This document shows positions 23,198-34,237 of a DNA stretch of 64,000 nucleotides, piece after piece; the stretch's first letter is position 1; every line of letters starts with the position of its first letter. Under the pieces are notes generated by a model. That model saw only the letters and a list, made by a program, of their open reading frames with translations. It searched no databases and was not told the DNA's origin. A program made the translations under genes and the position numbers. This stretch comes from Rhexocercosporidium sp. MPI-PUGE-AT-0058 (Eukaryota; Ascomycota; Leotiomycetes; Helotiales): assembly GCA_020746875.1 (NCBI GenBank), contig JAGTJL010000002.1:1550001-1614000 (forward strand). The letters run 5' to 3'.

Positions 23198-26100
23198 ATG
23201 GAAGCACGTTCGAGCAGCCCCAAAGATGGCGAGAAAAAGCGAAATCGCTTCATGGGGAAGCTCTTCAAGGAGAAGAAAGACGCAACGAGCCCGGAGTTTC
23301 AGTCCCAGTCCCAGAACGATGTGGACGAATTTCTCCATGGCCCTTCGGACAAGTTACATATGGTTGGGACCAGTCCCTCCTTCCCACCACCTTTGATGCG
23401 CCTCGATACCTCCGCCGCACGTCGATGGCCTGCTGCCTCAGATCTGCCAACTTCGAAGAGCACACGAGGTCGATCAGCCAGTCCGAAACGGAATAGGAAA
23501 GGTCTCGTGGTACGTTTTACAGACGAACAGCCGGAAGTGATTGGAGAAGGCGGTGATGAAGCTACCTCGCCAGTTGCGGAGATAGGGATGAGAAGGAGGG
23601 CACATACACATCCTCCAGTACGGCAGCCCAATCCAGCACAGACAACAGGGCAGAGGGATATAGAGGCATCAGACTATGGACCAAGCTTCGCCGAGCGTGC
23701 CAACAACATGGGCGATTTCCGGCCGGGACCCATCAAACGTACACAAACGGGATTCCAGTCGATTCCAGACATCGTACCAGACTCCAACCACGCAGATGTC
23801 TCTGGTGGAAGTCCAGACAATGAACCATTCCGACCTTTAGGTCTTCGATCTGAAGGAGATAGGCGCTCATTCGCAGATATGGTGAAAGCAGAGATGAGAT
23901 CTGAAGAAGGCAAGGCATTGGTTCAGGCCGCTTCCCATACTTCCGACCCTGATGAGCTATTTACGGGACCTGAATCGACAGGGTCGTCTCTTCCTACACC
24001 TCAGTTTGCAGAACTTCAGATCAACACCAGAAAAAATATACACATACCATTGTCTCCTGGGTTACCACCAAGTGCTGTATCGAGCAGGCCAAGCTCGAGT
24101 CGACCTATTACCCCAAATGATTCTTACCCACCAATACACTCAGCAGAAAACCACGCAGGAGGCTCTGGGGCGTCGTTAACCGTTCCGAGAAGCCTCCAGC
24201 CAAACATCCCCGTCACTAGCAACCAAGTAATAGAGAGTCCAGCCACCCTCTCGAGAACGTCCACCCTTTCAATCCAGGACGCAGCTGTTGCCGTGGGAGA
24301 TGATGCACTTCAAGAGTTCCAAAGGCGGATAGGACACCTGTTTACTCTTTTCCGGCTCTCTACAGAGGCCTCGAAACCTCTGTCACAGTGCTCACTGGAA
24401 GAACTTGTTCGAGTGGCCTTGTGGTGGTTCCTCAAGGGGAGGATGAATCTTGAAACTGCAGTCAGAGACCGGCCTGGTACACCTCAAGCTCAACAAGCTA
24501 ACTATTTCGTGCGGGCGCAAGCTTACGCCGACTTGGCCAAGTCGCTCTGGTTAACAGAAACTATAACGGCCCAATATCCCGAAGTCCAATCACGGCAAAG
24601 CACAACCGACCCAAATCAAGATGTGTTAGAGGCTCGTCAGGCGGTCTTATCCAGTCTAAGGAAACTAACAATGTCAATGAAAAGAAACAATTTTCTCCCT
24701 CCTGACCCAAAGGACGCCCCACTAACCCAAGGCCTAGATCCATCAATTTGGGTCAGAGGGGAAGGTGATCAGTCATTACTCTACAGTCAACGACTGACCT
24801 CAGTAAGATCTCTCTCTGAAGCAATGCCTTTAGGGGATACAGGCCGAACCTTCCAATTTGGGAGGATGTTTGTTGAGTCAACACTGGTGGAAGCCGCTGC
24901 TCCACAACAGTATCGATGTGCGGTTTTGATATCCATGGTCCGTGGTCTCAAAGAAAGTTCCACCACTGCTGTCATTGCGAGTCAAGATGGTGCGTTGAAC
25001 CTCAGGTAAGCCCATTTCGCTCTGCACGTGTCGCTCTTTGGCATGCACTCCTGCATTTCAAAACAAGTATAAGAGGTTTTTGAAAGGTGGCATCAAATGA
25101 TAGGCATTCTTGATTTTCATTCAAAGCTAGTGGAGAGTTGAAGAACTGTAGGCTAATTTGCTCCAATAGCATACAATCAGACAAGACTCGCGGCTTGACC
25201 TGGGAGGATGTTCGATGGAGGGCAACCCAGCGGATCATCGAAGTCAGCTTGCCCCGAGGGTTTATGCTTTTGCTTCATTGTAATGAGCAAGACTTTCGGA
25301 CATTGTGGGGTATGCATGATTATGAGGAAAGAACGCAATCAGTCTTGGCTCAACAATCGGGCGAGGAGCTTGTTTTCGAGACTATTCTGCAATCTTTCCA
25401 GTACTTTGATCAAAGCCAGCAACCACCATTTCCCAAGGAAGCTCAGCCAGATTGCCACTTCAAACTTTTCGAGAAATTCGTGGTTATCAAAGCCGCTACT
25501 GGGCCACGTACATTGCATCGAGGCTTTCGTCTAGGCTTGAACACAAGTACGAAGTCGAAACATTTGAGATGCATTGATCAAGAGTTCTTACCGAGTCACC
25601 CAGTCCAATTTGGGTTCTTGCGAGGGGATGGAGGATCGCCTGCACTACTACTCAAAATCGATGACGGAAAATCGAAGTATACAATGGTTTGTACTTTCTA
25701 CGATGCAAATGAAAGAATCAGATTCCACACACTTCTCACTGGCATTGCTCTTGGGCAAGGGGAGGATGTTATTGCCGAAGCACCAATTACAGGTTTCTCT
25801 ATAGCAGACTCTGATGGGGATCTGGCCTGCCTTCAGCCTCTTCAGTGGCAGGGATTTAGGTTCATCAACTATGATCATACAGATTTTCAGACTGACAAGA
25901 CTGTCTTATCGGAGAATCTGCGGGTTGCCATTGACTTCAAGGGCGGCAGTCTCACAGACCGTATCAATGTTGAGCCTGGAGAACTCAAAGTACGGTTGGA
26001 CGTCAAGTCTCTTACCGAACTCAAGGTCTTGCGTCAGCCTCAACAGGACATGACTGCATCAGTTGCCGAGTCCCAAGTACCGAAAGAGCTTCCACGCGAG

Positions 26101-26719
26101 CTTACATCAATACTTCTCGACGGTATCGCCAATTCGGAGTCAACTCGCAAATACACTTTCCCATCACTCCAAGAACTCCACCTATTCCAAGCTGCCTTGA
26201 CCGGATTTGCTGTGGTATTTGACGGTATCGCGTGCTCCTTCAACATATCACGCCGAAGAATGGTCGTTCCTATCTACAAGAAGTGGGATGCAGCTACGAC
26301 TCGGGTACAGATTGTTCAGAGGGAGAAGGTCATTCAGTTAGTGGCTTTTTTCGACAACTTCAGCCATGGCAAAGCCATGAATTTCACTTTGAAATCCACA
26401 GATATCTTCGAAACGTCTAGCAGCAAGAAGACTTTCTCTCTCCGAATCGTAGACGCCAAATTCTCTCTACCAAAAGCGCAGAAGGGAACTGAGGCTGGAG
26501 TTGATCATGAGTTCGTCTGTCTCGATATGCCAGAGTACCCTGGTGAGCACGACGACGTGACGATCGTTTTTGATACCGAGGCTGGTAAGTCAAGATAATA
26601 TTTCGCCGGCTTTTGCTTTTATTTGCATTGACTAATACATCACAGTTCGAGATTCTTTCGCAAAAGCATTGCCGGCGCCAGCCAAAATCGCATCGCGAAT
26701 GCCATCTGTGAGGAGATAG
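23198..26719 (+). CDS. Large conserved-looking fungal protein of unknown function
   Basis: Three exons, 23198-25005, 25131-26584 and 26646-26719, give 1111 aa. ATG 23198 (MEARSSSPKDGEKKRNRFMG) was preferred since the upstream frame has no ATG. The first 380 residues are Ser/Pro/Arg-rich and probably disordered. From about residue 385 the protein becomes ordered and helical (for example DDALQEFQRRIGHLFTLFRL and CSLEELVRVALWWFLKGRMN). The second exon encodes a mixed alpha/beta region with PH-like strand-rich repeats (LLKIDDGKSKYTMVCTFYDA; RVQIVQREKVIQLVAFFDNF), suggestive of several PH/FERM-type folds, but that is a guess. The protein ends SRMPSVRR. No catalytic motif, signal peptide or membrane helix is visible. 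I do not recognise a named family. Confidence 0.8.
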
Positions 26720-27487
26720 GCCATTTTCTGTAGATGGGGTCCAGACAAGGAGTACATTTGAGTTATTCTGATGAATGAGTTCATCTTGCAAAGAAAAGAA
26801 AAGGCATTGCAATTGAGCATTTTCTGGAGGAGTGTTGTAGCATTTCGGGATGATATCCAACAGGCGCTTTTGTTTTTTTGTGTTTGTTTACTGGATGAGA
26901 TGAGTATATAGGGTCGAGGGATGAATGACTTGAATGAAATGTGGATTTGGTATAACGAACAGCTTCTCTTGTGTCGAAGCTCGTATTCGTTGTGTTCAAT
27001 ACTCAGGATGCAGCACAACACCTCGATCGGAATGTTTTGATCCTTTCTTACTACTTTCTTATTCACGTGAGGGCGTCTCCAGATTTCATCATTCCAATGA
27101 GCGCCAGCATCTGCAAGTTCTCAGGGGATGGAGGGGAAGCTGTCAGACTGCCAACACCGTCATCCCGTGTTCGAACTCCACCAGCTCACTGCGCACTCCA
27201 AAAATAGAGGAGAGAGCCACCCACCGGGGCCTACGCTGTCCCAATCACAAGCCGTTGACCAAGATCGTCTTCACAGACAGACCGTTCAGGCGCGGCGCCA
27301 CATTTACAAACCACCGACGTACCAAAGAAGCTTTTGCGGATCATGGCAGTGAAATTACACTGACCAGCTTAAACGGGGTGGGGTGAGTGCTGGTGTTTGA
27401 AGAAAGCAATGCAATCTGGGGACCATGGGATGAGTCATTTGGGTAAGGTTTACTGCAAGGGAAGTTTGCATTTTATTATGGTATTAT

Positions 27488-27522
27488 GGGGTTTGGGGAT
27501 TTGGGGATTTGGGGTGTTGGGG
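27488..27522 (+). repeat. G-quadruplex-capable G-run array
   Basis: Five G4 runs separated by 3-4 nt, mostly TTT/ATTT spacers. This fits the usual G-quadruplex pattern. No function is implied. Confidence 0.75.
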
Positions 27523-28505
27523 TAATTGTTCGGCGCATCGCTGATATGGGATGATGCTACTTGATTTGTTGGCAGAATGTAGGATCGTGGCTGAGTGCAG
27601 TCCAGTCCAGTCCAGTCCTATGCAAGCAAGTTCCGGTAAAAGCAAAGGCAAGCTGGTAAAGTAAAAGTTCCTGACATCCATGAAACTTCCCTTCCCTTCC
27701 CCTCCCCTCCCCTCCCCTGCCGGCCCTTCCCTTCCCACTCTCGAGCGAGCCCACTTCCACTTCCACTCCTCCTAATAATACGAAGTACGAGGCTTCGCCC
27801 AGTTCTGAATTATGCGCAATCGGGTTAGAGCGATATACATACGGTATTACTTCGAAGTATGTTGACGGCACCGCGCTGCACTGCTCCACAGAGAGAGAGC
27901 GAGAGAGACCTTGCCAACTTAATTCCAACTCCACTTCTCCTTCTTCCTGCAAACTCCTCCATCCAACCCGGTTCACGTTCAACCTCGCGTTCTAGAATTA
28001 ATTCCTTGTCGTGAGGCAATCCAAGCGTCTTCTCTTTCATCTTTGGTTTTCTTGTCACTCGCTCAACATCGCCAACGCCCACCGCTGAAGTGTGCAAGTG
28101 GCGCAACTTACCGACCGTTAAATTTAGTTTGAATCTACTTCGTAATCGCCGGATAGGCTGCTGCTGCACTGAGTGAGGTGAGGTGGTTTTGGCTGGCAAG
28201 CCCGCTTCGTTTCACACGCCAACCTGCACCGGGCCCAGGCAAGAAGCAAAGCAAAAGCAAAGCACGACCCAAGATTCCAGCTATCCATCCATTCAATAAT
28301 CACTCGCTCGCTCCCGCATCGCATCGCCGCACCGACACCAACGCTGATACTGCCTTTCTCTGCGATTTCACCTTCTGCAACCTCGAATGACGCGCTCCGG
28401 CTCATGATGGTTTCCTGAGCCAAGTGCCAAATCCACGAAATCCGGCCCTCTACCACCTACCTTCGCTGAACGCCGCACTGCACTCGCACGCGAGAGTCGC
28501 TCGTC

Positions 28506-28514
28506 GATGTTATA
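28506..28514 (+). promoter_or_regulatory. Minimal upstream ORF (ATG-TTA-stop) in the TRP-like gene leader
   Basis: ATG TTA TAG lies 239 bp before the preferred start. Further out-of-frame ATGs occur near 28387 and 28403. If these are transcribed they could affect start selection; transcript ends are unknown. Confidence 0.35.
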
Positions 28515-28744
28515 GCCCTGAGGATTCTGGTGCCATGGAAAAGTCAAAAAGCTGCAATATTCAGGCCCTCATCCTATATCCACACGGCGATCATGGGCGG
28601 CACAGCAAACCGGACGGAACAATAACAATGTCTGCGGACTCGAGAGAAGCTGGGCAGGATCCATGGGATGGGAATGGCTTTGCAAATGCACCGCTAGAAA
28701 TTCGGGAGACTTCGAGATTAATACGGACGGGAGGACGGGACAAT

Positions 28745-31700
28745 ATGGCTATCAGGGTGCAGAGGAGGGGCTCGATTGCTATGCTTCCATTTCTCCTGGC
28801 TCTGATTGCGAGTCTCTGCATCGTGCCAGCATCTGCAGTCTTGATCGATTTCCAAAATTGTCTGTCTGATGCTGCCAAAAACAATCAACCTCTCCAGCTG
28901 CAATTCGTCCCCCTGTTTGTCGATGCAATATTCAACACCACGGATCCGAAGCAGCAACTGGCTGTCACGGTATGGGGGAATATTACTGGATCGACGGTTG
29001 GCGATGCTCCCAGGCTTGTCGTCCCACCTGGAAATGATACTGACTACTGGAACGGTAATTCGACTTTCAATGGAGGCAAGATTGTAGACAGTCCGTATCC
29101 AGATGCAGCCGTTCCGAAGCTCACGACTCTGTCAAATAAGGTCAACATTTTGACGTACGAGCCTTGGAGTGAAGATGTCGATTTCTGTAATTTGCTCATC
29201 AATGCATCTTGTCCCCTTGGACCGAGGTTTTTTGTCAATGAGTAAGTCTGTTAGTCTCCGAAGATGTGCAAGAGCACTGCTAATCACAGTATTCAATCAG
29301 GACCGACCGTCATAGTTATCCTGCCTTCCAATTGAAGAACAACTCCTTCTCGACATACTCGTTTACATCCATTGCTGCAACACTTCTAATCAAGTATGGA
29401 GACCAGGCCGCCACCCCAATCGGATGCACTTCTGCGGTGATTACTCCGGACCTTGGTAGCACCTTGAGTAGTGTTCTCACTTATGTTCCCGCGGTTATCT
29501 TGATCATGGTTGCAATTGCAACGGCTTTTGCAGCAATCTACAGTCCATGGGGAACGACAGACACCTTTCGCTGGACCACCAACTACGGCCGTGATGCTGA
29601 CCTGCTCCGTTTGGTTACTCCTGGGTTTGGAGACTGTTTACAATACATTCAGTTCATTGTCCTGACTGGAGGTCTCACCCTGAGTTATCCTGGATTCTAC
29701 CAACCGATCGTCAGCAAGGCATCATGGTCAACTTTGATGTTTAGTGAAAGTTTCGTTCGGAACACTACATCCAATCACGGGCTTGTCGATGGAATATATG
29801 TTGTCCATGGTACTTATGGCCTGGATAAGCTTCGCCAGTTGGTGGGTCTGAGTGGAGTCGACGATGTCTGGACCGGCATGACCGTCTGGCTCCTAGTGAT
29901 TCTCGCAGTGGTTCTTGTGTTAATCCAAATTGGATTCTTCATCCGATGGGCATACCGACATCTCAGCGATACACCAGAAGAGGATCTCCGGGCAAAGAAC
30001 ATGCCGTTCTCGATGGGCAATGTGATCCGAATTGTCTTCAACTACTTCTTACTTCCAATAGTCGCTCTTTCGATGTTCCAGTTGGTGGTTGCGTCAAAGT
30101 CGCCCTCGTACACTGTTGCTCTAGCAGTGGTAATGCTAGTCCTCATCATTGGCTTTGCTATTTGGCTGCTATACGTTATTGCATCCACCAGACCAAAGTC
30201 ATATCTGTTCGACGACTTGCCGACAGTCCTTCTTTACGGATCTTTATACAATACATATTCGGACAACGCTGCACCATTCGCCCTTATTCCAATTACCTTG
30301 ACCTTCGTACGGGGTGTTGTGATCGGTGCTGTGCAACCCTCTGGTATTGCACAGATCGTAATCCTTGCCATCTGCGAGGTCATCACTCTTCTCACTCTAC
30401 ACGCCTTCCGGCCATTCCATTCCCCAACTTCGATGAATGCTTTCCATACAGTATTTTCGGCAGTGAGGTTTACTACCATTCTTCTCATGGTTGCTTTCGC
30501 TCCGTCACTTGGTGTTACCGAGGGACCCAAGGGCTGGATTGGATATACTATTCTTCTGATGCACGCCCTGGTACTGATCTTTGGCTTCTTCCTTAACGCC
30601 ATGCAGACTATCATTGAGGTTGCAGCTCGTATGGCCGGTGCTGGAGGAGATGAGAGTGGAGCGGCAAGAGGTGGTCTTGTCAAGGTGTTCGGTATGCGAC
30701 AGCTGTCGAAACGTATGCCACGTCGTGATGCTACATCTCGACAAAGCCAACTATCAAGTGCTGCCATGTTGGACATGGAGAACGAACGGAAGTCCTATGT
30801 GCTTGGTGATGGTCGCAACAGGAGCCAGTCTGCGGGAAGCACAATTCTGCTCAATAGGCAGAGTACAGGACTCGACTTTAATGTCGAGCCTTTCGGAGCC
30901 ATACCGCCTCAGCAAGTCGGTGGCAGTGGTGGAAATAGCTCGTATGCTGCAACTACGCCCAGAGAGGCAAGCTCCTTTTCTTTCTTGCCCTCTGCGGCTG
31001 CACCCCCCGGCAGGCGCCCAATTTTGGGACTGGCTACAGCAGAAGCATCAGATCCCTACTATCGACCACCAAGGTTACGGCGACCTACATTGGAAGCATA
31101 TTCCCCTGCTGCCAAAAGCAGAGGGTCATGGGCCAGTGGAGACTGGGCAAATAAGACGTTCAGCTCGCCAGAAGCAGAGACTCCAGATGCTGTCGACGAA
31201 GGTCCATCAATCTCTGGTCGAAATACCCCAACTGCGCCACCAGGGGCTGCTCTTGATGGTAGCCCAAGTGACCCGAGGAGATCTCAAGCTGATTACACTA
31301 CTCGAGAGGTGGATTTCTACTACGGAGTACGTGGGCCAGCGCTGAATGCCAATATTCCAAGTCGAAGGATCAAAACAGGCCCAGCAGATCCGACTGGAAT
31401 TCCTGCCTCTGCAGCCGGATGGTTTAAAGGCTTCTTTGGGGGCAAGACTAAGGAGAAGGGCAAGGGATTCGAGGTCGTGCGAAGTTCGAGGATGCCTCCA
31501 GGCATGCAAGCTCGAAATGCTCCAGGTCAGGAAACACCCCCTGAGGGTATTCCAGTTGCTACTGCCGGGGTCGTCCGGAGTGGACCCATTGATTCAGATG
31601 ACGACGAACCAGTTCATAAGGGGTCTTCAAATACAACAGTACCTCCACAGCCTGAGGGCACTTTAGTGGAGCCTCTACGCTCAGATGAAGAGACTGAAGA

Positions 31701-32313
31701 TGAATATTCCGACGATGATTTCGAGATTACGAGGATATCAGACATTCCTCCAAACCTGTCCGGCCTAGATATTCCAGGTGGTGGCATCGAGCTTCCATCT
31801 AGATTCCCTTCGAAAGCTACCTCGAAGGCTAGTTCTCGACGGACAAAAACGTCTAACGTACCTCTGGTTCCGGGTATGCCTTCACGATTGCCATCTAATA
31901 AGCCTTCGGTACCAAGGAAGAGCTCAAGAAGGAAATCACAAAGTATTGATTTGACCCGGCCCGGGGCCGATTTCCTTCCCCAACATCGTGCTCAGCAGTC
32001 CCTAGATGTTGGTGGGAGTAGCTCGCAAGCTCCATTCGACCGCAGTAATTCCAACAAACGCCACTCCGACATATCGTCGATATCGAGTGCAACTGGACCT
32101 TCGGGCTTTGGCCATACCCGAGATGGCTCATCGGTGCTGGGTAAATTCTCTGAAGATCTCTCCGATGACAGACCTACAAGTATGGGCTATGTCAACCAAC
32201 ACAGCATCCGAACTATCACCCCATCTGAAAACCAACAATATCTCGGTCACTCGGCGGAAGTGGTCGATGGTCGAATCAGCGGCGCCTCATCGATGGATCA
32301 CTCTCGGCAATGA
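28745..32313 (+). CDS. TRP-like / Flc-family membrane protein (ML-like N-domain plus TRP domain)
   Basis: Two exons, 28745-29241 and 29301-32313, with a GTAAGT...ATCAG intron, give 1169 aa. From ATG 28745 the protein opens with a classical signal peptide (cleavage likely after ...CIVPASA, residue 31), then a luminal domain with several N-glycosylation sequons, then roughly nine to ten hydrophobic segments (about residues 215-640) and a long Ser/Pro-rich acidic cytosolic tail. This order (TRP_N/ML-like, TRP, long tail) matches yeast Flc1-3, S. pombe Pkd2 and Neurospora Spray-type proteins, linked to ER/Golgi Ca2+ and wall integrity. In-frame ATGs at 28535 and 28628 would add 70 or 39 residues that look unconserved and would bury the signal peptide, so I prefer 28745. 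Confidence 0.85.
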
Positions 32314-34237
32314 TAACGGACTACCTATATAATCTTCTTGATCACCACAACACCTCATGATTGCGACACAGCAACAACGAATTTTCTTTCGTCTTCTTTG
32401 TTTGTTTTGTTAGTCCGTACGTTAGGACGGGATGAAGAAAAGTGACTCGGCGTTTTACACGATTGGGATTTCTGGCTCGCTTGTTTGCCGTATTCTCTCT
32501 CCTCAGAACGAGAGCAAGGCATGGCAGGGCAAGGCAAGGCCACTTTTGTATGTACTGTAGAACGGGACTGGAGTATATGGATTTGGCCCTGGGAGGATGA
32601 CTGAATTACTGCGCTTGCTTGGTCGCCTTCCTTTCCCCTTTGACTTTTTACTTAATGCATGGCATATGTCCCCGTGGGGGGAGAATGGTTGATAAGAGTG
32701 GAGGAAGGACGGAAGGACTTGAAATAAGATGAGATTGGCCTGTGAGGGATATGGATAGTGGATTCTTTGCTTGGGAAGGCGACGATGCCATACATAAGCA
32801 GTAGTCTTCCACCCGAGTAGACGTTAGTGTAGTCTCGGTCTAGTGGTATCTAGGAGGATGGGCTGGATCGGATGGGGTTGGCTGATGCGCAGGAGATGAG
32901 AGAAATAGCGACCGGCCGCCTTGTGCATAATAGTAGTCCTACCTTCCTTTCCACTGTAATAATCAATCACACAAATGTGTTTTCAGAATAATTCAGCTTA
33001 AGTTCGGTCATCCACCTCATGTCTCTGCGATCTGAAATCTTTTACGGCATACTAGCAGCGCCCAGGTCGCTGTGAGTGCTGCTAGCGCTATGGCGCTCTA
33101 AGTGCGGAGACAATAAGGGGTGAAAATCGTGCTCTAGGGTTTCTCGTCCAACGATACAAAGGCTGATTGAAGAGACCCGAATGATCGAATCTCGTATTTC
33201 TAACATATATATACTCTTAACTCTGAATTACTCAATCAATACTCATACATTTACAATCACATTAACATTCAAGTGTAGATTTGAACTCCAGTCCCCTGCC
33301 CCTGATTCTGAGAAGAGATGCGATATAGTAAGGAGGGTAGTATTAGTTAATAGGGAGTTTGACTCGATTTGGAGGTTCCTTTACCCCTTTCTAACCTCGC
33401 CTCGCTTAGCAATGTCAACAAAGAAGGATGATGATGCATGACAGACGCCATGGGCTGGGAGGACTTCGGGGAGCAATTGTATGCGAAAGGGCATATTGTA
33501 TTATATTATATGAGATGGCTCGTGTAGAAAAGAGGATATATCAGAAGAAGAAAAATAGTGGCCCACACTCTAGCCCAGCCCAGCCCAGCCCAGCCTACTT
33601 ACTCAACCTCTCGTCTCATCCCATCCGCATTCATGAAAGGCAAGGAAATCCACTCACACTATATCGAACCAGCTTGACCAAAGCTAGTCCGGGAAAGAAG
33701 TCACGCGCCACTCGTGGCAGCTGTACCGCAACTCAAGCAGATGCAAGTATGCATGGCCCGGCCGTTTTTCTTCGGCCTATTTGAACGAGGGGAGATGGCT
33801 CCGAGTGGAGGAACCAGAGATCGAATTAGTGATTGATCGAGATGATGATCCAGGGGAGTTGGGTCCGTGGAGGTAGACGGCTGGGCCAGAGCGGCATTTT
33901 GGTAAAGGGGGTTTTTTTTTACTTATTTGAATAGATATATCCAGGTATAACAACAGGCTGGGGGAGGGATGAAAGCTCCTGAGTTATTGCCGGGCACCCT
34001 TTGTTGTGAGTATCATTCATTTGAGGATAGGTGCTAAACACGGTGATTCGTGTTCATCATGAAGCCAATAAGCACACTTAGAATCTCAACTTGAGGTTTG
34101 GGTGGAGGATTGGAATCATCAATGATAGAATGCCATTATTGATCAAAATACATTGGTAATCGACTTGCCATCTCTACCCAACACATTGCGTATTCCACGC
34201 CCTCAATCACGAAGCAAACGGGTATAATATGAACGCA
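32314..34237. other. Convergent intergenic region, TRP-like / F-box gene
   Basis: 1.9 kb between convergent genes. An AT-rich stretch (33180-33420) contains, on the minus strand, GTTCAAATC, a pol III B-box-like string, but no complete tRNA fold. A CCCAG run (about 33575-33594) is also present. I see no supported gene. Confidence 0.5.

Larger units (their letters stand above)
26720..28744. other. Intergenic / long leader region upstream of the TRP-like gene
   Basis: Two kilobases with a G-rich five-run motif (27488-27522), CCCTT/CCCCT-rich low-complexity sequence (about 27685-27740) and several short ATG frames ahead of the TRP-like start. Open frames of 60-150 codons here have no recognisable domain. 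Confidence 0.45.

Noticed and set aside
33230..33425. Possible tRNA or tRNA-derived SINE on the minus strand (GTTCAAATC B-box-like string near 33280 and a weak A-box-like string near 33410)
   Set aside because: The boxes are about 127 bp apart, no acceptor stem pairs, and the anticodon loop lacks the conserved U33. Not enough for a call without a covariance-model search.
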